NCBI GenBank assembly: GCA_017479385.1
Contig: JAFVCE010000013.1
Location: 1-64,000 of the forward strand
Length of the DNA stretch: 64,000 bases
Direction of reading: 5' to 3'
Origin: Bacteroidales bacterium
GTDB lineage: Bacteria; Bacteroidota; Bacteroidia; Bacteroidales; P3
Shown: piece by piece, positions 27,986 to 34,783 of the stretch
How positions within the stretch are numbered: the first letter of the stretch is position 1
Layout: each line of letters starts with the position of its first letter
Made by a program: the position numbers and the translations under genes
Notes under the pieces: model-generated
Databases searched by the model: none
What the model was told of the DNA's origin: nothing
Seen by the model: only the letters and a program-made list of their open reading frames with translations

Positions 27986-28040
27986 GATGATGAATTAGCG
28001 GGCGATGTTAGTGTAGTTTTTCTTAGGATTACCTAAAAAG

Positions 28041-28277
28041 TTATTTTTTTGCGTTTTCGATGTAGCTGATAGCGTCACCAACGGTGGCAATGTGCTCGGC
28101 AGCGTCGTCGGGAATTTCAATGTCGAATTCTTTTTCAAGCTCCATGATGAGCTCGACGGTATCGAGAGAATCGGCTCCCAAGTCGTTGGTGAAACTTGCT
28201 TCGAGCTTAACATCTTTTTCGTCAACGCCAAGTTTATCAACAATGATGGCTTTTACTTTGTTTTCAATTTCGGACAT
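28041..28277 (-). CDS. acpP: Acyl carrier protein (housekeeping)
   Basis: This 78-residue acidic four-helix carrier has the phosphopantetheine Ser in [19 protein letters not shown]. It starts [23 protein letters not shown]. It is first gene of acpP-fabF-rnc. It contrasts with the two divergent carrier proteins in the glycan locus (54034 and 59444). Confidence 0.96.
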   Translation of the reverse strand: MSEIENKVKAIIVDKLGVDEKDVKLEASFTNDLGADSLDTVELIMELEKEFDIEIPDDAAEHIATVGDAISYIENAKK

Positions 28278-28509
28278 TTTCTTTCAGTTTTTAGTTATTA
28301 AACAAAGTGCAAAGAAACGAATTTTTTTTCAATTGTGAAAAAAAATTAACATTTTATTTTTCACATAAAGTGGTTAAGTCGCTGTTAATAAGGGCTATAA
28401 GTTATTTTTAGGCACACAATAATTTTACCATTCTGACGTTATTTTTACTGCTAAAAGTGCGATTGGCTTACCGTTTTTTTGCAAAATTTGCCCCTCGGCT
28501 CGTCGTTGT

Positions 28510-30351
28510 TCAGAACGCCAAACGCAGTTGTAGTTTGATGGTGTGGGCCGTAGGTGCGTCGCTCTTGACGGTGGCGGCATATTTGGCCGAGAGGTTAATG
28601 TTTCGCGTGGGCGCGTAGGAGGCCACTATGTAGCACCTCACGCCCTGCCCGAGCAACATCGGGGTGCTGAAATTGTAGGCCAAGTCGCTCTCGCTCATGT
28701 AGATAGCTGCGTCGTAGGCCTCGCTGTCGAAGAGGGCAACCCGAGCTGTGAAGCTCAGTGGCACCCCCTGTGCCGCGTATCGCAGGTCTTGAGCCACGAG
28801 CATCGAGCCGAGGCTCTCGTGCATTTGGCACGAAAACCATATAAATTGTACGCGCGTACGCGTGTGCCAGTTGCCTTCGGCAAAGGTGAGGTCTGCCTGA
28901 ACTTGGCGCTTGTAGGTGGCCCCGGTTTGGTAGTTGGGTTGGGGCTCTACAACTCCGTTGCGCTCTTTCATGCGGTAACGGTAACGTGCTGTGAACCTGG
29001 TGTTTGGTCCAATAGGTTGCGAAAGTTGCAGCCTCATGTCGGCCCCCGTAGTGGGGCTGTAGGCTCCGTAGCGCAAGTAGGGAAAGCGGGCAACGTCGGC
29101 CGAGGCGGCAACCTCGGTGCGCGAGGGAAGGGTTGTGGCAATGTCGAAGCGGGCACCCTGCTCGTCGGAGGTGGAACTGCCAAGTCCGTAGGCGTTAGCG
29201 TAAGGAGCTTGATAATCAGCGCTGTAGTGTCTCAGCATGACGCCTGCCGAGGTGTTGCTACTCGCCATCAATCGTCCTCCGGCGACGGCCGCCAGCGACC
29301 CATTGCCGTCGATGGCGGCTTCGGCAAAGAAGAGGGCGTTGCGCCAAACTTGGGTGGCGTTGAGGCTGACATTTTGGCAGTCGCGTTCGCGCAAGGTATA
29401 GTAATTGTAGGGGTAGGGTCGTGGCGATGGCGTGGTGTCGAAATGGGTAAAAGCGGCTGTTAGCCCAACCGAGAGGTTGCCAGAGGTGTATGCGAGGTTC
29501 GCACCAGCGAGTTGAGCTCCCGAGGCGTGGCTGTAGAAGCCTGTAACCGAGCCTTTTCGCAGCACTCGGAACGTAGCAGCAGCCCCTTGCAGCCAGCCGC
29601 TTTCGGCAAAGGCCGAGGCCCCTCGAACAGCCTGCCCGATGCGCAGCGGCGTTGAGCCGACCGAGGCGAATGGGGCAAATCCAGTCCAGAGGGCCAACCC
29701 CTGCCCAAACTGCAGGTTGTAGCGCCCAACAATGGCTCGCCGCAACGGACCTAAATCGCTGGCAATGAGATGGCCAGAGTAGTGGTTCTCGGCCGAGAAC
29801 CATCGCTCGCCAGCGTCGCGGTCGGCCGAAAATTGCAGCTGCCAGTGTCCGCCGAGGTCGAGCCGCAGTCGCGAGTAGGCGTGCCACGGGTCGCTGTTGT
29901 TTGGGGTAGCGGTGGCGCCAAGCAGGTAATGGAGCTTCGGGTGGCCAACGAGTTCTTTGAAATTCAATGAATTAGGTTTAGGTAAAGGACCTGCCACAAC
30001 AAGTGGTATTACGACTGACAAAGTGGCAGAGTCTAATCCCGGCACGAGGTAGAGCTCTGCTGTCGAGGCTATCCGGCCGTAGAGACGCAGATAGGCCCGG
30101 AGTGCGGCGACTTGGAACGGCGATACGAGGCCAACCTCTTGCAGTCGAAGGTCGTCGGTATCGTTGATGTTGACTGGCGTTTCGCGCAGCGAGGCCATCA
30201 GGTCGGCCAGTTGTTCGGCCGCCACCTGCGCCCCACCATCGTCGAGCCACTGCTCGAGTGCGTCTTCGAGTGCGTCGGCCTCGTTCTGGGCCACAGCCGC
30301 CCTGGTCGCAACAAGCAGTAGAACGATTAAGACGAGCTGGCGCAGACGCAT
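28510..30351 (-). CDS. Helix-hairpin-helix protein fused to an outer-membrane barrel
   Basis: This 613-residue exported protein has a signal peptide (MRLRQLVLIVLLLVATRAAVA). Residues 55-120 contain two helix-hairpin-helix-like motifs (PVNINDTDDLRLQEVGLVSPFQ; IASTAELYLVPGLDSATLSVV) of the ComEA type. From about 140 to the end are alternating amphipathic strands (GHWQLQFSADRDAGERW, GRYNLQFGQGLALW, ending TIKLQLRLAF), typical of a large barrel. The family occurs across Bacteroidota without a proven role. It lies 18 bases after the PorV-like gene, and the two are probably cotranscribed. Confidence 0.72.
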   Translation of the reverse strand: MRLRQLVLIVLLLVATRAAVAQNEADALEDALEQWLDDGGAQVAAEQLADLMASLRETPVNINDTDDLRLQEVGLVSPFQVAALRAYLRLYGRIASTAELYLVPGLDSATLSVVIPLVVAGPLPKPNSLNFKELVGHPKLHYLLGATATPNNSDPWHAYSRLRLDLGGHWQLQFSADRDAGERWFSAENHYSGHLIASDLGPLRRAIVGRYNLQFGQGLALWTGFAPFASVGSTPLRIGQAVRGASAFAESGWLQGAAATFRVLRKGSVTGFYSHASGAQLAGANLAYTSGNLSVGLTAAFTHFDTTPSPRPYPYNYYTLRERDCQNVSLNATQVWRNALFFAEAAIDGNGSLAAVAGGRLMASSNTSAGVMLRHYSADYQAPYANAYGLGSSTSDEQGARFDIATTLPSRTEVAASADVARFPYLRYGAYSPTTGADMRLQLSQPIGPNTRFTARYRYRMKERNGVVEPQPNYQTGATYKRQVQADLTFAEGNWHTRTRVQFIWFSCQMHESLGSMLVAQDLRYAAQGVPLSFTARVALFDSEAYDAAIYMSESDLAYNFSTPMLLGQGVRCYIVASYAPTRNINLSAKYAATVKSDAPTAHTIKLQLRLAF

Positions 30352-30369
30352 AACGTGATGATAATGAGG

Positions 30370-31233
30370 TTAGAACGAGAAGTAGGAGGCAACCTGCGGA
30401 GTGAAGCCCAACACGGGGTGTAGCTGAGCAGCGAGGTCTACACCATATCCATCCCAATCTACCGCCATACCGAAAGCGTAGACAAGTGGCTCGTTAGCCA
30501 CGCCAGCACGTAGTTTGAAGTGTTCGAGAAAGGTGTATTCCAGCCCAGCGCGAACCTGCAATTTGGAGGTTAGTTCCTTGTCGATTTGTACGCGCGCAAG
30601 CAGTTGAGGCGCAACGCGATAGGAGGCACCCAGGGTGGCCAACGCCGGCGATTGGGCTCGCTGTTCGGCACCGAAGCTGACGGCGTAGGGGTTGAAGAGG
30701 TTGAAGTCGACCGTCAGCCCCTCGGCAGGCCTCGCGGCGAGCGATATGGTGGCGGAGAGCATACGAAGCGAGTTGTAGTGTGGGTCGTCGGCGCCGGTGT
30801 AGAAGTAGTTGAGCGTTAGGCCGAGTGCAATGTCGCGCCCCAGGTGCATGGCATAGCCCGCCGACGTGTATTGCTGGTTGAATGTGGCGTTGCCCGAATG
30901 GCTGTATGCGGCTGCTGTAACGCCGAATTCGCCCACGGGGGAAATGAAGGTAAACGACTTGTAGGCCAGTTCTTTGAGTGCGAAAGGCCTCACGTAGGCC
31001 AGCCCTATCATGACTTTTGGCGAAAAGACGGCTTGTGCCAGCGAGGCCGCGTCTGAGAAGGGCTCGCCCCCCATGTTGCAGCCTGCCGTTCCCCACGCGG
31101 CTCCACCTGTTGTGGGTGGCACAAATTGGGCTCGAGCCGGCACGGCGAGCAGCAGTAGCGCGAGGAATAAAAAACAAGGCGTCCTGCAACAGAACGCCTT
31201 GTTTTTGTGTCTTGATTGTTGCTTATTGAGCAT
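30370..31233 (-). CDS. Outer membrane protein, PorV/PorQ-like barrel
   Basis: This 287-residue protein starts MLNKQQSRHKNKAFCCRT followed by a hydrophobic core FLFLALLLLAVPARA, then QFVPPTTGGAAWGTAGCN. The body reads as a beta-barrel (FTFISPVGEFGVTAAAYSHSG, ALGLTLNYFYTG, ending VASYFSF), similar in style to PorV/PorQ/FadL-like proteins. The only ATG compatible with a signal peptide is at 31233, inside the last codons of the upstream lipoprotein gene. A 12-bp hairpin lies within the signal-peptide codons, which is odd. A non-ATG start further downstream cannot be excluded. Confidence 0.65.
   Translation of the reverse strand: MLNKQQSRHKNKAFCCRTPCFLFLALLLLAVPARAQFVPPTTGGAAWGTAGCNMGGEPFSDAASLAQAVFSPKVMIGLAYVRPFALKELAYKSFTFISPVGEFGVTAAAYSHSGNATFNQQYTSAGYAMHLGRDIALGLTLNYFYTGADDPHYNSLRMLSATISLAARPAEGLTVDFNLFNPYAVSFGAEQRAQSPALATLGASYRVAPQLLARVQIDKELTSKLQVRAGLEYTFLEHFKLRAGVANEPLVYAFGMAVDWDGYGVDLAAQLHPVLGFTPQVASYFSF
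31165..31206 (-). terminator. Hairpin inside the signal-peptide codons of the PorV-like gene
   Basis: On the minus strand AAAACAAGGCGT, an 11-base loop and ACGCCTTGTTTT form a 12-bp stem followed by TTATT, a good terminator shape. It begins 18 bases after the lipoprotein stop. It also overlaps codons of the next gene, so it may attenuate downstream expression. Confidence 0.7.
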
Positions 31234-32080
31234 TGAGTTGGTTGATGAAGTCTTGAACGTCGGTGCGGATGCTGACGACCGTGCCGTTGAAGGTGAGGCT
31301 GCTGAAGATGGAGCCGGGGTTGGCAACAATGTTGTCGAAGGCTTCTTTGGCCTCGATGCCGGCTTGGATTTCGTCGGCGTGTTCGATGCGGGTGGCTTGG
31401 TCGGCGCCGTTATAGGAGGCGGCATTCTTGATGGTCTCGATGAGGTCGTTGATGTTGTCCAACTGGTATTGGCACACATAGTAGGCCTTCACGTTGTTGA
31501 GCTTGGCTTTCATTTTGTCGCCCATTTCGGGGTAGGTCTCGATGTCGAACTCGCCAGCGTAGGCCACGTACCACGAAGTGTCGCTGAGCATGACACCAAA
31601 GAGGTTTTCGTCGGAGCCTTGGGTGATGAGGGCGCTGAAGTCGAAGTTCATCATGATGTTGGTGTCGGCAAAGGGGTTACTCATCATGTGGCGGCCAGAA
31701 ATGGTGTCGCGGGTCTTGATGCCGATGAGGGGGTAGTTGTTCTCGAGGTCCACATTGTTGTCGGTGAGCGAGATGTTGGCACCGAGCACAAAGGTGTTCA
31801 CGCCGTGGTAGGTGTCGACGTCGATAGAATCGGCCAGGTCGCCAAGATCGATGGTGTCGGTCACCACACCGTTGACGCAGGCTTTGAATTTCAGACTGTC
31901 TTGGCCAGCCAGTGGGCTTTCGCCTTGAGCGCCGCTGATGGCGAGGTCTACATTGCCAATGTTGTTGTCGATGTCGTCGACAATGTCTTTGACGATGTCG
32001 TTGATGTCAAGTTCGTCGCACGAGGTGGCTCCCAGTGCAACTGCAAAAGCACAGGCTAAAGCGATAAATGTTTTTTTCAT
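31223..32080 (-). CDS. Lipoprotein of unknown function
   Basis: This 285-residue protein has a lipoprotein signal MKKTFIALACAFAVALGATSC. The mature part is acidic (DELDINDIVKDIVDDIDNN) and rich in beta-strand-like stretches (HGVNTFVLGANISLTDNNVDL), ending with helical segments (TIKNAASYNGADQATRIEHA). I do not recognise the family. It has its own promoter and is followed by a hairpin that overlaps the next gene. Confidence 0.75.
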   Translation of the reverse strand: MKKTFIALACAFAVALGATSCDELDINDIVKDIVDDIDNNIGNVDLAISGAQGESPLAGQDSLKFKACVNGVVTDTIDLGDLADSIDVDTYHGVNTFVLGANISLTDNNVDLENNYPLIGIKTRDTISGRHMMSNPFADTNIMMNFDFSALITQGSDENLFGVMLSDTSWYVAYAGEFDIETYPEMGDKMKAKLNNVKAYYVCQYQLDNINDLIETIKNAASYNGADQATRIEHADEIQAGIEAKEAFDNIVANPGSIFSSLTFNGTVVSIRTDVQDFINQLNAQ

Positions 32081-32123
32081 AACTGGAGTTGTTTGTTGTT
32101 GATTTTTTCACGTTAAATTTTTG

Positions 32124-32131
32124 CAAAGGTA
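32124..32131 (-). promoter_or_regulatory. -7 box TACCTTTG upstream of the acidic lipoprotein gene
   Basis: TACCTTTGCA on the minus strand matches TAnnTTTG, 43 bases before the ATG at 32080. Confidence 0.5.
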
Positions 32132-32211
32132 CGAACTTTTTTCGAACCAGCAATTTTTTTTTGCAGATTTAACAATTTTTTTGTTCTCCGACCGTTATCT
32201 ATAGGTGCCGA

Positions 32212-32541
32212 TTAGGCCTTGCCTATCATGTCGTAGGGCACCGTGTCGCCTATTGCGCGAGGAGTGGGTTCGACAATCTTACCATACTGGTTTTCAAACT
32301 TTTGAAGGTTGTCGGCCAGGGCCATCATCAGGCGTTTGGCGTGGAGTGGGTGCATGATGACGCGGCTGCGCACGTTGGCGTTTTGGGTGCCGGGGAGCAC
32401 TTGGGCAAAATCGAGTACAATTTCGGCCGGAGTGTGCGAGATGACAGCCAAATTGCTGTAAACGCCTTGGGCCACTTCGAGCGAGATGTCGAGGTTGAGG
32501 TTGGGTTGTTGTTGGTTGGGGTTGTTGTTGTCTTTTGCCAT
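32212..32541 (-). CDS. DUF3467 domain protein
   Basis: This 109-residue cytosolic protein starts MAKDNNNPNQQQPNLNLDIS; an ATG nine bases upstream is an alternative. The body (SLEVAQGVYSNLAVISHTPAEIVLDFAQVLPG, SRVIMHPLHAKRLMMALADNLQKFE) matches the short DUF3467 family, which is widespread in Bacteroidota and of unknown function. It is monocistronic with its own promoter. Confidence 0.85.
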   Translation of the reverse strand: MAKDNNNPNQQQPNLNLDISLEVAQGVYSNLAVISHTPAEIVLDFAQVLPGTQNANVRSRVIMHPLHAKRLMMALADNLQKFENQYGKIVEPTPRAIGDTVPYDMIGKA

Positions 32542-32634
32542 GGTGGTCAATGTTTTATCCGACCCTGGTTGTTAAGGCGCTGGGTTGCCACGATGGGTCG
32601 GTGAGGTCGCGGCTCCGGCTTGCGAAAGTTTTTG

Positions 32635-32642
32635 CAAAATTA
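32635..32642 (-). promoter_or_regulatory. -7 box TAATTTTG upstream of the DUF3467 gene
   Basis: TAATTTTGCA lies 93 bases before the ATG at 32541 on the minus strand. Confidence 0.45.
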
Positions 32643-32703
32643 CACAAAAAATTTCAAATATGCGGTGTGTGCCGAAAAAACTTTTCTACGCATCGCGCAA
32701 CGG

Positions 32704-32802
32704 CCTGATTTTCAGGGTTGAAGTCGTGTTAAGGAGGGGTTAGGGTCGTATTGAGGTCGAACAAGCCTTGATACAGAGCTACTTACGCCTCGATTTTTGG
32801 CC
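32704..32802 (-). repeat. Dispersed repeat copy R4 (near full length, reverse)
   Basis: Read on the minus strand it starts GGCCAAAAATCGAGG, then CTGTATCAAGGCTTG, TTCGACCTCAATACG and CCCTAACCCCTCCTTAA. It ends in the same small hairpin CCTGA-AAA-TCAGG (32704-32716) as R3. The gap 32803-32900 holds only several GGCCGAT-like words and no gene. Confidence 0.88.
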
Positions 32803-32900
32803 GGTTTCTGGCTGATTTTTTACCTGTGTGAGGCCGATTTCAAGCCGATGTTGGGCCGACTGGCGGCCGATGTTGGGGCGGTTGTGGCTGGTGGTTTAAG

Positions 32901-32942
32901 TAGCGAGGGGCGCCGCCTGCAAGGCGGCGCCCCTCGCGCGCT
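32901..32942. terminator. GC-rich hairpin downstream of the M49-like gene
   Basis: GCGAGGGGCGCCGCCT, loop GCA, AGGCGGCGCCCCTCGC is a perfect 16-bp stem (32903-32937) flanked by TA...CTA. It begins about 30 bases after the stop of the minus-strand gene at 32968. It resembles the hairpin at 24384-24424 in loop and outer stem. Confidence 0.6.
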
Positions 32943-32967
32943 ATAGTGCTCTGTGTTAGGCTGTTGA

Positions 32968-34614
32968 TTAGAGGCCCAGCACCGAGGCACCCTGTTTGTA
33001 GACTATGTCGCGGGGGATGTTGGCATCGCGAATCATGTCGAGGTCGCGTTGCAGGTCGGCACCCACCTTGCCATTGCGGTCGCTGTAGGCTTTGGCGGCG
33101 GCCATATCGCCCTCGCCCTCCATGGCAATGATGATGGCAGCCCAGCCACGAGCGGCTTCGCGAGCCTTGTCTACGTCGATAACATACTTGCCGTCGGCAT
33201 TGCGGCTAAAGGCACCATGCTCGTAGAAGTAGTTGTAGCACATGATGTTGGCCACGCCGTGGGCCTCGGTGGCGCCGAAGCGTACCGAGCGCAGAATGCC
33301 GGCGATGAAGGTGATGTAGTTCTGGGCTACGGTGGTGTTGGTTATCTCGCCGCGCTCGATGAGTTGTTCGGTGAGGAAGAGGCCACAAACGTCGGCTTTA
33401 GCCTCCTCCCAAGCGCTGTATTGTGCGCCGAGGGCTTGGCGGCAGGGGCCGCGACCGGTCACGGTGTTCTTAATGCCCAGACCGTGGGCCACTTCGTGGT
33501 AGCAGGTGTTGCCAAAGAAGGCGTTGAAGGTGACGCTGTCGACCTGTTCGGGGCAGACCATGAGGTTGGCAATGGGCACCATGATGTTGTCGAACTTGGC
33601 TTGCATGGCGTTTTTGAGTTGCAGGCGGCGGCTGCCTTTGGCCAGTTGCACGCGCTCGTCGTTGGGCAGGTTGATGGCGATGGTCTTGGAACCGGCATTG
33701 CAGTCGCCGGCATAGTAGACCACGTCGTAGACGTTGATGTCGCAGTCGGTGCCCGGCACCTCTTTTTTATACTTGGGGTCGCAGGGCAGGAGTTTCTGCA
33801 TTTCGGGCAGCATGGCGGCAAATTTGCTCAGGCTGTTGCTCCACTCCTCGTCTTTGACGAGCACGAAAGCTTCGTGCGAGCATTTGAGGCCGTGCAGGGC
33901 GTCGTCGTAGTTCTCGATGGGGCCGACAACAAAGTCTAATTTGCTGTCTTTCATATCCATCCACACCATGTCGCTCTCAAAATAGTCGTCGGTCTTGAAG
34001 GCTTCGCGACGGGCTTCGAGGTAGCGTTTCAGGCCGGCGTTGTCGGCCAGGGCAATGGCTTTTTCGAGCAGGGCGTCGACTTTGGCCAGCTCTTCTTTAT
34101 AAGCCTCGTGGTAGGGCAGGACGTAGAGTTTGCCGTTCTCGTCGCGGCGTATCACGCTGTATTGGTCGTTCTTGAGCGGGTCGGCGAGGGCTTCGAACTC
34201 CTCGGCAGTCATGTCGGTGGGGTAGAAGTTGGCTCCCAGCGGGCGCTCACCGAAGCCGGGCAGGAAGGGGCGCTCGCTGTCGAGGCGGTCCCAAGCGCCA
34301 TACTGAATGCGGGCAAAGGCGCGCATGGCGGGGTCGCACAGCGTGTCGAGGGCCTCGCGATTGGCGTAGCCGAAATACTCGTCCCAGTAGATGTCGTCCA
34401 TCACTTGGCCGATTTCGATAAAGATTTTGACCAGTTCCTTCTCGTTTGCCGAGAGGTTTTGGATGAGGTCCGACTTCAGCTCAAACTCGGCATACTCGTC
34501 CACTTTTTGTTGAATTTCGGGGTCGGGGGTGCAGTCGGCAGAGCTTTTTTTGCCCTTGCAACCCACGGCGGCTAACACTGTAATAGCCATGACGGTAATA
34601 AATAACTTTTTCAT
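32968..34614 (-). CDS. M49-like zinc metallopeptidase lipoprotein
   Basis: This 548-residue protein has a lipoprotein signal MKKLFITVMAITVLAAVGC. The C-terminal half contains NTCYHEVAHGLGIK and, about 28 residues later, AWEEAKADVCGLF. These resemble the two zinc motifs of dipeptidyl peptidase III (M49), although the first is HExxH here instead of the DPP III HExxxH. Bacteroidales homologues are often misannotated as dihydrofolate reductase. The predicted role is cleavage of peptides at the cell envelope, and the substrate is unknown. It has its own promoter and terminator. Confidence 0.78.
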   Translation of the reverse strand: MKKLFITVMAITVLAAVGCKGKKSSADCTPDPEIQQKVDEYAEFELKSDLIQNLSANEKELVKIFIEIGQVMDDIYWDEYFGYANREALDTLCDPAMRAFARIQYGAWDRLDSERPFLPGFGERPLGANFYPTDMTAEEFEALADPLKNDQYSVIRRDENGKLYVLPYHEAYKEELAKVDALLEKAIALADNAGLKRYLEARREAFKTDDYFESDMVWMDMKDSKLDFVVGPIENYDDALHGLKCSHEAFVLVKDEEWSNSLSKFAAMLPEMQKLLPCDPKYKKEVPGTDCDINVYDVVYYAGDCNAGSKTIAINLPNDERVQLAKGSRRLQLKNAMQAKFDNIMVPIANLMVCPEQVDSVTFNAFFGNTCYHEVAHGLGIKNTVTGRGPCRQALGAQYSAWEEAKADVCGLFLTEQLIERGEITNTTVAQNYITFIAGILRSVRFGATEAHGVANIMCYNYFYEHGAFSRNADGKYVIDVDKAREAARGWAAIIIAMEGEGDMAAAKAYSDRNGKVGADLQRDLDMIRDANIPRDIVYKQGASVLGL

Positions 34615-34667
34615 TATCAATAATTTAGTTGTTATTTCGCTCGTTTTAGACTTGCCTAATGTGGTTG

Positions 34668-34675
34668 CAAATTTA
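34668..34675 (-). promoter_or_regulatory. -7 box TAAATTTG upstream of the M49-like gene
   Basis: TAAATTTGCA on the minus strand lies 53 bases before the ATG at 34614. Confidence 0.5.
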
Positions 34676-34783
34676 CACAAAATTCTCGACATACGCGCCC
34701 TCGCGCGAAACTATTTTTTGTCTTTTTTCGTCTTTTTGTCTTTTTTCGTCGCCATCGCTCCAGGTGGCACTCTTGTTGGTGCC

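Noticed and set aside
26684-28036. Plus-strand open frame of 450 codons across fabF
   Set aside because: It is entirely antisense to fabF, whose active-site motifs are complete; the translation is a Gly/Val/His-rich shadow.
34711-34755. Tiny minus-strand frame ending in KKDKKTKKDKK
   Set aside because: It arises from tandem GTCTTTTTTCGTC units after the stop of the 34784 gene. It might be a relic of a Lys-rich tail, but there is no start signal or supporting context.
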